Positions 33,115-39,371 of a stretch of 39,371 bases of DNA are shown piece by piece. The DNA is from Planctomycetaceae bacterium (GTDB taxonomy: Bacteria > Planctomycetota > Planctomycetia > Pirellulales > Pirellulaceae). Numbering within the stretch: the first letter of the stretch is position 1; each line of letters starts with the position of its first letter. A program made the translations under genes and the position numbers. A model generated the notes under the pieces. The model searched no databases and had not been told where the DNA came from. It saw only the letters and a list, made by a program, of their open reading frames with translations. The stretch is from contig SXOA01000026.1 in NCBI GenBank assembly GCA_005778405.1, forward strand, positions 1 through 39,371, written 5' to 3'.

Positions 33115-33888
33115 TTATAGCTTTGGCGGCGGCAACGGAAGTGGCTCCGGGCCGCTGATATCGATCCCCACGCCACTGCTCTGCGCCGATAACATCCGGC
33201 TGATGGCGAGGATGATGCGCTCCGCCGCGAGGAGCGGCGGAATGCCACGGGCGTGAATGTTAGAGATAAGGTTTCGCTGAGCGTCGGTGTGGCCGGGGCG
33301 CGGTCGAAAGGCGAGATAAGCAGAGAGGCTTTCGCTCGTCGCCAGGCCGGGCCGTTCGCCGATGAGCAGCACTACAACATTCGGCTCGAGAAGTCTTCCG
33401 ATGTCGTTGATGATCCCCACGCGGCAGTAGCGAACAACAAACGGTTGGCCAAGGGTCCATTCCATTTTCGCGGCCAGCTCGGTGAGTCGCGGCAGGATTG
33501 CCGGAACTTGCCGTTCGACCGCCAAAGCCGAAAGACCATCGCCAATGACGAACTGCACATCGCGCCCGCGCGGACACCGTGGGACAATTTCCCGGCAGGC
33601 GTCTTCCGAAAGGATGCGGCCCAGATCAGGACGCAGGAGATACTCTTTCTTACTGTAGGCCGCCGACATCACCTCGAACAACGAGCCCGGGCTAAGCCCG
33701 TACTCAAGAAAGGTATCTAGCTCCTGATGAACGGCATCTAGGGCCACCGCATGGTCTCCGCGCAACTTCAATTGCGTATCCGTGGCGTAGCTTATTCCAG
33801 CTCGCGGAACCAGAATCCTCGCCGGCGTCCGCGCACGAATCTGCTCAATAAGGCCTGCCGTACGCGTATTTTGGATTTCATTCGCCAT
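33115..33888 (-). CDS. eutC: Ethanolamine ammonia-lyase small subunit
   Basis: The product is 257 aa. With EutB and adenosylcobalamin it splits ethanolamine to acetaldehyde and ammonia. Family features are visible: TPARILVPRAGISYATDTQL, LRGDHAVALDAVHQEL, PRGRDVQFVIGDGLSALAVE, RVGIINDIGRLLEPNVVVLL, LLIGERPGL and LAYLAFRPRPGHTDAQRNLI-like SAYLAFRPRPGHTDAQRN. The first codons (MANEIQN) come from a simple repeat spanning the eutB/eutC junction, and no Shine-Dalgarno is present. Translation probably relies on ribosomes ending eutB three bases upstream. Confidence 0.92.
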   Translation of the reverse strand: MANEIQNTRTAGLIEQIRARTPARILVPRAGISYATDTQLKLRGDHAVALDAVHQELDTFLEYGLSPGSLFEVMSAAYSKKEYLLRPDLGRILSEDACREIVPRCPRGRDVQFVIGDGLSALAVERQVPAILPRLTELAAKMEWTLGQPFVVRYCRVGIINDIGRLLEPNVVVLLIGERPGLATSESLSAYLAFRPRPGHTDAQRNLISNIHARGIPPLLAAERIILAISRMLSAQSSGVGIDISGPEPLPLPPPKL

Positions 33889-33914
33889 TCGTCATTCGTG
33901 CTTCGTCATTCGAA
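33880..33914. repeat. ATTCGTCATTCG-type simple repeat spanning the eutB/eutC junction
   Basis: Three imperfect units of the type (C)ATTCGTCATTCG run through the end of eutB and the start of eutC, so they encode MTKHE-stop and MANE. Repeats of this type are common intergenic sequence in related genomes, as far as I recall. A partial copy precedes ilvE near 3168-3180. Confidence 0.6.
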
Positions 33915-35268
33915 ACACCGGCTCCGCCAACTTCAACAGGTCCTTCGCTCCCCGCCGCTCCATCCACGCCGCAAACTCCGGCGCTGGACGCAATCCAAAG
34001 AGCCGCCTCATGCTCGCGGCATCGTGATAACTGGTGGATTGGTAGTTGAGCATTACATCGTCGCTGCATGGAACCCCCATGAAATAATTGCAGCCGGCGG
34101 CCGTTAGTAGGACCAGCAAGTTGTCGGCGGAGTTCTGGTCGGCGTCGGCATGATTGGTGTAACAAACGTCGCACCCCATCGGCAGGCCGAGGAGTTTTCC
34201 CATGAAATGGTCTTCCAGGCCCGCCCGAATGATCTGCCGCTCGTCCGCCAGGTACTCTGGCCCGATGAAGCCGACGACACTGTTGACCAGGAACGGCTGA
34301 AACTGTCGGGCGACGCCGTAGGCGCGGGCTTCGAGCGTAAGCTGATCTAGGCCGTGATGAGCGTCGGCGGAGAGGGCGCTCCCTTGGCCGGTTTCAAAGT
34401 ACATCAAGTCATCGCCGACCCAGGCCATATCGCGGCTGTGGTGATGTTCCAAAACCTGCTGCCGGCCCTCTTCAAGCAGCGAAAGCGAGACTCCGAAGCT
34501 GGAATTGGCGGCCTGGGTGCCGGCGACGGATTGAAAGAGCAAGTCAATCGGCGCGCCTCGCTTCAATGCCGCGAGCTGTGTGGTGATGTGGGCAAGGCAG
34601 CAGTGTTGTGTGGGGATTTCGAGCGTGGTGATGAGCCGGTCCAGGCCGTGCAAAATGGCGGAGACGCCCTCCACGGAGTCCCCCGCTGGATTCACGCCAA
34701 TTACCGCATCCCCGCAGCCGAAGGTGAGGCCATCGATGGCGGAAAGGAGAATGCCAGCCACGTCGTCCGCCGGATGGTTCGGCTGGACGCGAATGGCGAG
34801 GACGCCGGGCTCCCCCACGGTGTTGCGGCAGCGGGTGATGTTGCGGATGGTGCTGGCGGCCAGGATGAGATCTTTGTTGCTCATCAGCTTCACCAGGCCG
34901 GCGGCGATTTCCGGCGTGATGCCTCGCTGGAGTGTCGTAAGTGCATCGCCAGCATAATCTCCCGCCAACAGCCGGTCGCGGAATTCGCCGAGCGTCAGGC
35001 TGCTGATTTCCGCGAACGCCGTCTGGTCAAGCTGCTCCAGAATCCGCCGGCTGACGTCGTCCACAGCGGGCTCGATCAGCGGCTGCTCCACGATTTCCCG
35101 CAGCGTCACTTCAGCGAGCGCCATTTTTGCCGCGACTCGCTGACGCTCGGAGGTTGCCGCGATGCCGGCGAGTTGATCGCCGGATTTTTCCTCGTTGGCT
35201 TTTGCGAAGAGATCTCCCAGATTCGGAAAGACGAACCGTTCGCCGCGAAGTGTGGAGGAAAAAGCCAT
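33892..35268 (-). CDS. eutB: Ethanolamine ammonia-lyase large subunit
   Basis: The catalytic B12-binding subunit is 458 aa, close to the usual 453. It is conserved throughout: GLVKLMSNKDLILAASTIRN, RCRNTVGEPGVLAIRVQPNH, FGCGDAVIGVNPAGDS, IPTQHCCLAHITTQLAAL, FQSVAGTQAANSSFGVSLSL, LMYFETGQGSALSADAHHG, MGCDVCYTNHADADQNS and NYFMGVPCSDDVMLNYQSTS. It forms the TIM barrel that starts the radical reaction. The neighbours are an MFS transporter upstream and eutC downstream. No eutA reactivase, aldehyde dehydrogenase or shell gene is in the window. The last residues FRMTKHE derive from the junction repeat and may be a recent C-terminal replacement. Confidence 0.95.
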   Translation of the reverse strand: MAFSSTLRGERFVFPNLGDLFAKANEEKSGDQLAGIAATSERQRVAAKMALAEVTLREIVEQPLIEPAVDDVSRRILEQLDQTAFAEISSLTLGEFRDRLLAGDYAGDALTTLQRGITPEIAAGLVKLMSNKDLILAASTIRNITRCRNTVGEPGVLAIRVQPNHPADDVAGILLSAIDGLTFGCGDAVIGVNPAGDSVEGVSAILHGLDRLITTLEIPTQHCCLAHITTQLAALKRGAPIDLLFQSVAGTQAANSSFGVSLSLLEEGRQQVLEHHHSRDMAWVGDDLMYFETGQGSALSADAHHGLDQLTLEARAYGVARQFQPFLVNSVVGFIGPEYLADERQIIRAGLEDHFMGKLLGLPMGCDVCYTNHADADQNSADNLLVLLTAAGCNYFMGVPCSDDVMLNYQSTSYHDAASMRRLFGLRPAPEFAAWMERRGAKDLLKLAEPVFRMTKHE

Positions 35269-35283
35269 GCCGCCATCGTAACT

Positions 35284-36504
35284 CTACTTCCGCCCCCCCG
35301 CCATTTTGCTGGCGGCCGGCAGCGATCGCAGCCGGGCCATGTGCCAGATGCCAAAGACGGGACCGAGGGCGAGCAGCGAAAGGGCGGTGGGCCAACCAAG
35401 TTGAGCTTGGATCGTTGGAACGGCATAGATGGTGAGTGTGGTCAGCAGAAAGCCGGCACAGGTCTGAATGGTGAGAGCGGTGCCGACGTACCTTGGGTCG
35501 CAGAGCTCCGAGATCGCCGTGCTGAACTGGGCACTGTCCGCGACAACCGAAAATCCCCAAATCAGGCAGACGATGGTCAGCCAGAATGGAAAGTCGACAA
35601 GATGACCGGCGATCAAAGCGCAGCTACCCGAGACGACCAGGCTGGCGATGGTCGTCCAGGTGCGCCCCACGCGATCGGCCCAGGCCCCAGCCAGCACGCA
35701 GCCGAGGCCGCCAATCGCAATCGTCGCAAAGCCAGCGAGTGCCGCATCTCGCGCGGACCATTGGGCCAGCTCAAAGCTTTTGACCAACAGCTTGGGGGCC
35801 CAGGTCCACATCGCATAGAGTTCGAACATGTGCCCGAGGTAACCAAAGTTCGCGCGACGGATGGCGGGATCCTGCCAGACCTTGGCGAAGTATTGCCAGT
35901 CAAAGCAGGGGGCGGATAGCAGGTGCGGGCCAACTCGGGCCAGGAGAATCGCCAGAACCGCGGAGAGTGCCGAGAGTGCCGAGGCAATTCCCATGACCCA
36001 CCGCCAGTTCGCGGTTCCAATCGCCCAGGCATTGATGAGTTGGGGTGAAGCACTTCCCAGCGTCAACGCTCCGACGAGCACGCCGATGGCCAGTCCACGA
36101 CCGCTCGCGAACCAAGTTGCCATCAGCTTCATCCCGGTGGGATAGACGCCCGCAAGCATGATGCCGGTGAGCATCCGCAAGGCGATGACCAGCGCGAAAC
36201 CGCCAGCGGTTCTTCCAATTTCCGTGGTGATCGCCAACGGGATCACCAGATTCACAACCGCTCCGAGAATGGCACAGAGCGCCAAGAGTACCGTCGGTTT
36301 GATCCGGTCGCTGAGATTGAGGATGGCACTTGCCAAAGCCCCAACGACGAATCCCAATTGCACGCTGATCGTCAACCAGGAAACCGCGGAGGGGGAAAGC
36401 GTCCACTCTGCCTGCAGAGCGCCGTTGACCGCGGACGCGGAAAACCAGAGGGCCATCGCCAACCACTGCACTACCGCCAGCACCACGAGTTGCCGCCACT
36501 TCAT
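35284..36504 (-). CDS. MFS transporter in the ethanolamine operon
   Basis: The 406-aa protein has about 12 membrane helices and a central loop near residues 190-210. MFS signs include the first-loop LSDRIKPTVLLAL and, in the second half, GAWADRVGRTWTTIASL. The N-terminus (LVVLAVVQWLAMALWFSASA) resembles CynX/NarK-like branches. It starts 21 bases after the DUF2617 gene and ends 15 bases before eutB. By position it may import ethanolamine or export a product, but the substrate is inferred only. GAGG lies eight bases before the ATG. Confidence 0.8.
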   Translation of the reverse strand: MKWRQLVVLAVVQWLAMALWFSASAVNGALQAEWTLSPSAVSWLTISVQLGFVVGALASAILNLSDRIKPTVLLALCAILGAVVNLVIPLAITTEIGRTAGGFALVIALRMLTGIMLAGVYPTGMKLMATWFASGRGLAIGVLVGALTLGSASPQLINAWAIGTANWRWVMGIASALSALSAVLAILLARVGPHLLSAPCFDWQYFAKVWQDPAIRRANFGYLGHMFELYAMWTWAPKLLVKSFELAQWSARDAALAGFATIAIGGLGCVLAGAWADRVGRTWTTIASLVVSGSCALIAGHLVDFPFWLTIVCLIWGFSVVADSAQFSTAISELCDPRYVGTALTIQTCAGFLLTTLTIYAVPTIQAQLGWPTALSLLALGPVFGIWHMARLRSLPAASKMAGGRK

Positions 36505-36525
36505 GGTGAATGCCTCAAAGAGGCG

Positions 36526-37068
36526 CTAGGACGGCAGCTCGAAAATGGACTGCGTTTTGACGATGGCGTAGTCGTCTGGGAAGGTGTGAAAGGCCTGAAT
36601 ACGGAGGCTCCGCTGCCGTTCTTCCACACTCAGAAAGCTGATCGCGCCAAGGGCCATGCGGCCGCTGGAATCGAAGGTGTGCAGCAGTCCTTCCCGCTCG
36701 CCGTCGCGGCCGAGTTCTTCCTGGAAAGCCCAAAAGACTTCGGCTGGCACTGGCTCCAGATGGAAATTCATCTGATAGGTGATCCCGCCGCGGGCCTCCA
36801 CCTTGTCGCTCTTTTGCCCCTTCAAGCGGTACGACAACAGCCGCCGTTTCTCCGGCAGTGGATGGGTGGCGGAGCAGGCGACTTCCGTGAGGGTGAGACC
36901 GCGGTGCTTCCAAGTGACGATGTGTCCGGCACTCGTAATGTCGAGCTTCGCCTCGTAATCGCCGCGCTTGATCGTGCGAGTCTTGTAGACCTCGAACAAC
37001 TCAGGATGCAATGCCCGCCCAAAGAGTTGAAACGCTAATTCCGCAACTTTGGGTCTGACAGAAAGCAC
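36526..37068 (-). CDS. DUF2617 family protein
   Basis: From the GTG at 37068 the product is 180 aa, the normal family size, beginning MLSVRPKVAELAFQLFGRAL. Other family stretches are HPELFEVYKTRTIKRGDYEA, GHIVTWKHRGLTLTEVA, LPEKRRLLSYRLKGQK and GITYQMNFHLEPVPAEVFW. The function of DUF2617 is unknown. It looks cytoplasmic. The longer frame to 37305 reads through the promoter at 37162-37190 and is rejected. AGGA lies nine bases before the GTG. It is the first gene of the run that leads into eutBC. Confidence 0.75.
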   Translation of the reverse strand: MLSVRPKVAELAFQLFGRALHPELFEVYKTRTIKRGDYEAKLDITSAGHIVTWKHRGLTLTEVACSATHPLPEKRRLLSYRLKGQKSDKVEARGGITYQMNFHLEPVPAEVFWAFQEELGRDGEREGLLHTFDSSGRMALGAISFLSVEERQRSLRIQAFHTFPDDYAIVKTQSIFELPS

Positions 37069-37433
37069 GATGAGTTGTCCTGACCTACGCGTATGAAAAA
37101 TCTTGAGTGTCGCGAACCCCCGGCCGATTGATTGTCGCTCAATCACGTTCGCAACGACCGCATTATACGTTCGCCGCGAAGAGGGCACAAAGGCAGTTTC
37201 TCGCCAGAAAATATTCGGCAGAAATTGCCTCTTGACAGAAGGCGAGCGCGTTATCACATGCTGCGAAATGCGGAGAAAACGCCGCCAGATCGCGGCGCTG
37301 AACATATTCAGTAGTCGCTATTGCGTCTGTGCGACACTCCGCGCAGCCAGTAAATTAGTTGCTGTCGGCGATCCCCTTCGCGCGTGCCTGTTGGAATGCA
37401 CGTGCATTTCGTTTCCCTCATGCACCCCACATC
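37069..37433. other. Divergent intergenic region between DUF2617 and M16 genes
   Basis: This is 365 bases without a supported gene. It holds the minus-strand promoter at 37162-37190. On the plus strand a perfect TTGACA (37232-37237) has only a poor -10 partner (TCACAT at 37254), so the M16 promoter is unresolved. I see no RNA gene. Confidence 0.5.
37162..37190 (-). promoter_or_regulatory. Promoter of the DUF2617-MFS-eutBC operon
   Basis: On the minus strand TTGTGC (37190-37185) and a perfect TATAAT (37167-37162) are 17 bases apart. Transcription would start about 90 bases before the GTG at 37068. It is the best -10 box in the window. Confidence 0.55.
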
Positions 37434-38678
37434 GTGTCCCAAAAAATCTTCACGCATCGCCTGGCCAACGGCCTCACTCTGGTCGCCGAAGAAATGGACT
37501 GGTTGGAATCGGCGGCATTCGCACTCCTGACGCCGTCGGGCTGCGCGTACGAGCTCGTGACGCAGGCGGGGATGGCCGGGTTGACGTGCGAAATGGTGGA
37601 GCGGGGAGCGGGAGAGCGGGACAGCCGTCAGTTTGTGTCGGACCTGGAAAATCTGGGGGCGGATTGCTCTTCGAGCTGCGGCAACTCGCACACGTCGTTC
37701 GGCGGGGCGATGCCGCATGAAAGCCTGCTGCCGGCCCTCTCGATATACTCCGATGTCGTACAGCGGCCCCACCTGCCGGAGGACCAATTGGAAGATGCTC
37801 GGCTCTCTTGTTTGCAGGAAGTTCGGGCTCTGGAAGACGACCTGGCTCAAAAGCTGATGCTCACGCTCCGCGAACGGTTCTATGGCGAACCCTTCGGCCG
37901 CTCGCCGCAGGGAACGGAGGAAACGCTTGGCAGCCTGACCATGCAGGACGTGCGTCAGTTCTTCAGCCGCACCTATCGCTCGAGCAAGTCGATTTTGAGC
38001 GTAGCCGGCAAATTCGATTGGTCCAGTTTGCGGGATCACGTGACGCAGCATTTCGGCAAGTGGGAGAAAGGACAAGGACTCCTCGCCCCGGAAGCGCCGC
38101 CACAACAAGAGTACGTGCATGTGCCGGCCGAATCCAGCCAGACGCATATCGGCATCGCGTTTCAAGGAGTGCCATACTGCCACGCCGACTATTTCCAGCT
38201 TCGCGGAGCGATCGGCGTGCTATCGGACGGCATGAGCTCCCGGCTCTTTACGGAGGTCCGCGAAAAGCGAGGACTTTGCTACACGGTTTACGGGGTTTGC
38301 CATTCTCTCTGCGACCGCGGCGGTGTGTTCGCCTATGCCGGCACGACCAAGGAGCGGGCCCAGGAAACGCTCGACGTGATGGCTGCCGAGATCCGCGGTC
38401 TGTACCGCGGCATCGAGCAAGCCGAGCTCGACCGTCTGAAGGGACGCATCAAGCGGTCCCTCATAATCCAGCAGGAGTCCAGCCCCAGCCGTTCCGGCTC
38501 GATTGCCTACGACTGGTACTACCTCGGCCGCGTCCGGACGATGGATGAACTACGAGCAATCATCGATGGGCTGACGGTCGAGAGCATCAACGACTACCTG
38601 GCCGCTCATCCACCGGGGGAGTTCACGGTGGTAACATTGGGAGCGGAGGGGCTGAAGTGGGAGGGCAGTAATGTCTGA
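37434..38678 (+). CDS. M16-family peptidase homologue lacking the HxxEH zinc motif
   Basis: The protein is 414 aa from the GTG at 37434 (MSQKIFTHRLANGLTLVAEE, the usual M16B opening). Both M16 half-domains are present. Where active members have HxxEH, this one reads GMAGLTCEMVERGAG (46-60), so both zinc histidines are missing. The C-terminal R/Y signature is intact in LFTEVREKRGLCYTVYG (271-287). This matches the non-metal subunit of two-chain M16B proteases such as the mitochondrial processing peptidase pair. No HxxEH partner gene is nearby. No signal peptide or Shine-Dalgarno is apparent. An in-frame TTG at 37359 would add 25 unlikely residues. Confidence 0.8.
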   Translation: MSQKIFTHRLANGLTLVAEEMDWLESAAFALLTPSGCAYELVTQAGMAGLTCEMVERGAGERDSRQFVSDLENLGADCSSSCGNSHTSFGGAMPHESLLPALSIYSDVVQRPHLPEDQLEDARLSCLQEVRALEDDLAQKLMLTLRERFYGEPFGRSPQGTEETLGSLTMQDVRQFFSRTYRSSKSILSVAGKFDWSSLRDHVTQHFGKWEKGQGLLAPEAPPQQEYVHVPAESSQTHIGIAFQGVPYCHADYFQLRGAIGVLSDGMSSRLFTEVREKRGLCYTVYGVCHSLCDRGGVFAYAGTTKERAQETLDVMAAEIRGLYRGIEQAELDRLKGRIKRSLIIQQESSPSRSGSIAYDWYYLGRVRTMDELRAIIDGLTVESINDYLAAHPPGEFTVVTLGAEGLKWEGSNV

Positions 38679-38994
38679 ATTTCAAATCGTTCACAATCCA
38701 AGATCCATCAGGGCACCTAAGCAGACAAAGCCCCATGTATTTCTGATCATAGGCATTCTCTGCATGGTTTTAGCAGCGGCATCATTTGGATTGGGCATTC
38801 TCAATGCAAACTTGGAATCGAAAGATGCATCGCGGCACTGGGAAAGGACAAATCCGGAAACCAGAGAACTCTTTCCCGATGCATTTAGCAATGAGCCAAA
38901 TCATCTCGGCTCAAGTGTGTCGAAAGTGCTCGCTGGCATACTGCTTGTTGGCGGTGCGGCTTCTCTTCTAATGTGGGCCAATCGAAGAGGCTGA
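38671..38994 (+). CDS. Small two-helix membrane protein
   Basis: The product is 107 aa with helices near 23-43 (VFLIIGILCMVLAAASFGLG) and 84-101 (KVLAGILLVGGAASLLMWA), joined by a polar loop. I do not recognise a family. The ATG lies inside the end of the M16 gene (eight-base overlap) with GGAGGG five bases upstream, so the two are translationally linked. Base composition is more AT-rich than its neighbours, which may mark a later arrival. Confidence 0.6.
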   Translation: MSEFQIVHNPRSIRAPKQTKPHVFLIIGILCMVLAAASFGLGILNANLESKDASRHWERTNPETRELFPDAFSNEPNHLGSSVSKVLAGILLVGGAASLLMWANRRG

Positions 38995-39016
38995 AAAATA
39001 CCTCACTTAGATATAA

Positions 39017-39371
39017 ATGTCCGCCACGATCGCCAAACCGAATCCCTTTGCTGTGAAGCCGCTGCCGACGGCGGGTGAGCCGCTGCTGGAGGTGCGCAAT
39101 CTCAAGGTCCACTTTCCCTTTCGCCGCGGCAATATTTTCAATCCCGAGCAAGGCTTCATTCGGGCGGTGGATGGAGTGAGCTTTGCCATAGAGCCAGGCG
39201 AGACGCTGGGGCTCGTTGGTGAATCTGGCTGCGGGAAGACGACAACGGCGAGAGCAATTATCAACCTGGTTAGGCCGACGAGCGGGGAAATATGGCTGGC
39301 GGGAGAGCGGATTGACCACCTTTCCCCGCGAGGGATGTTTGAGCACCGTCGCAAAATCCAGATGATCTTTC
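39017..39371 (+). CDS. Oligopeptide/dipeptide-type ABC transporter ATP-binding protein, N-terminal part
   Basis: The frame runs off the window, giving 118 residues. EPLLEVRNLKVHFPFRRG and IRAVDGVSFAIEPGETLGLV are typical of OppF/DppF. Walker A is GESGCGKTT, followed by RAIINLVRPTSGEIWLAGE and IQMIF, the start of the Q-loop. It would power import of peptides or similar solutes with permease and binding-protein partners outside the window. OppD and OppF cannot be separated with certainty, though the long VHFP-RAVDGVSF spacing favours OppF. Confidence 0.85.
   Translation, partial: MSATIAKPNPFAVKPLPTAGEPLLEVRNLKVHFPFRRGNIFNPEQGFIRAVDGVSFAIEPGETLGLVGESGCGKTTTARAIINLVRPTSGEIWLAGERIDHLSPRGMFEHRRKIQMIF

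Noticed and set aside
33115..35268. Ethanolamine microcompartment locus
   Set aside because: No shell protein, aldehyde dehydrogenase or EutA-like gene appears in the window.
34354..35919. 521-codon plus-strand frame opposite eutB and the MFS gene
   Set aside because: It spans two well-supported genes in antisense and has a biased composition without recognisable domains.
37232..37259. Promoter for the M16 gene using TTGACA at 37232
   Set aside because: The best -10 partner at correct spacing is TCACAT, only three of six matches; left as a note in the intergenic entry.

Overview
The window is about 39 kb of moderately GC-rich bacterial chromosome. It very probably comes from the phylum Planctomycetota, perhaps from a Pirellulales-like lineage. 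The support is a secreted DUF1549/DUF1553 protein paired with a DUF1501 protein, short proteins of the FSLRELMLAIT type, Hanks-type kinases with long C-terminal membrane regions, very large secreted TPR proteins, DUF2617 and DUF4159. This assignment rests on family recognition, not on a search.

Layout. (1) 1-3050, plus strand: the 3' end of lysS, a LolC/E-type permease, LolD, and a small anchored hypothetical protein. (2) 3191-4048, plus strand: a branched-chain aminotransferase. (3) 4103-19829, minus strand: an eight-gene cluster. In transcription order it holds a secreted 791-aa TPR protein, a secreted 2562-aa TPR/beta-domain protein, an ExbB/TolQ-type proton channel, two different ExbD/TolR-type subunits, a small bitopic protein, a five-helix membrane protein with a DUF4159 domain, and a second secreted TPR protein. 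This looks like a proton-motive-force-driven envelope machine and is the best candidate here for an undescribed system. (4) 20102-23553, minus strand: a DUF1549/DUF1553 and DUF1501 pair with a clear promoter. (5) 23768-24480, minus strand: a DUF2726 protein and a remnant of a BNR-repeat gene. (6) 24796-27902, plus strand: a GAF-like/HD-GYP protein, then a ketoacyl-synthase homologue that has lost two of three catalytic residues. (7) 27919-29028, minus strand: a Gfo/Idh/MocA oxidoreductase, and a tRNA-Leu(GAG) with its own promoter and terminator. (8) 29651-32577, plus strand: an FHA-domain pseudokinase followed by an intact membrane Ser/Thr kinase. (9) 32625-37068, minus strand: DUF2617, an MFS transporter, EutB, EutC and a molybdopterin-domain protein, with a promoter. 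This would be ethanolamine breakdown without visible microcompartment genes. (10) 37434-39371, plus strand: an M16-family protein without its zinc motif, a two-helix small protein, and the start of an oligopeptide-type ABC ATPase.

Start codons were moved inward wherever a signal peptide, a Shine-Dalgarno sequence or the family start supported it. Several gaps and gene junctions carry short palindromic or simple repeats of at least six kinds. These were often swept into over-long predicted N-termini.
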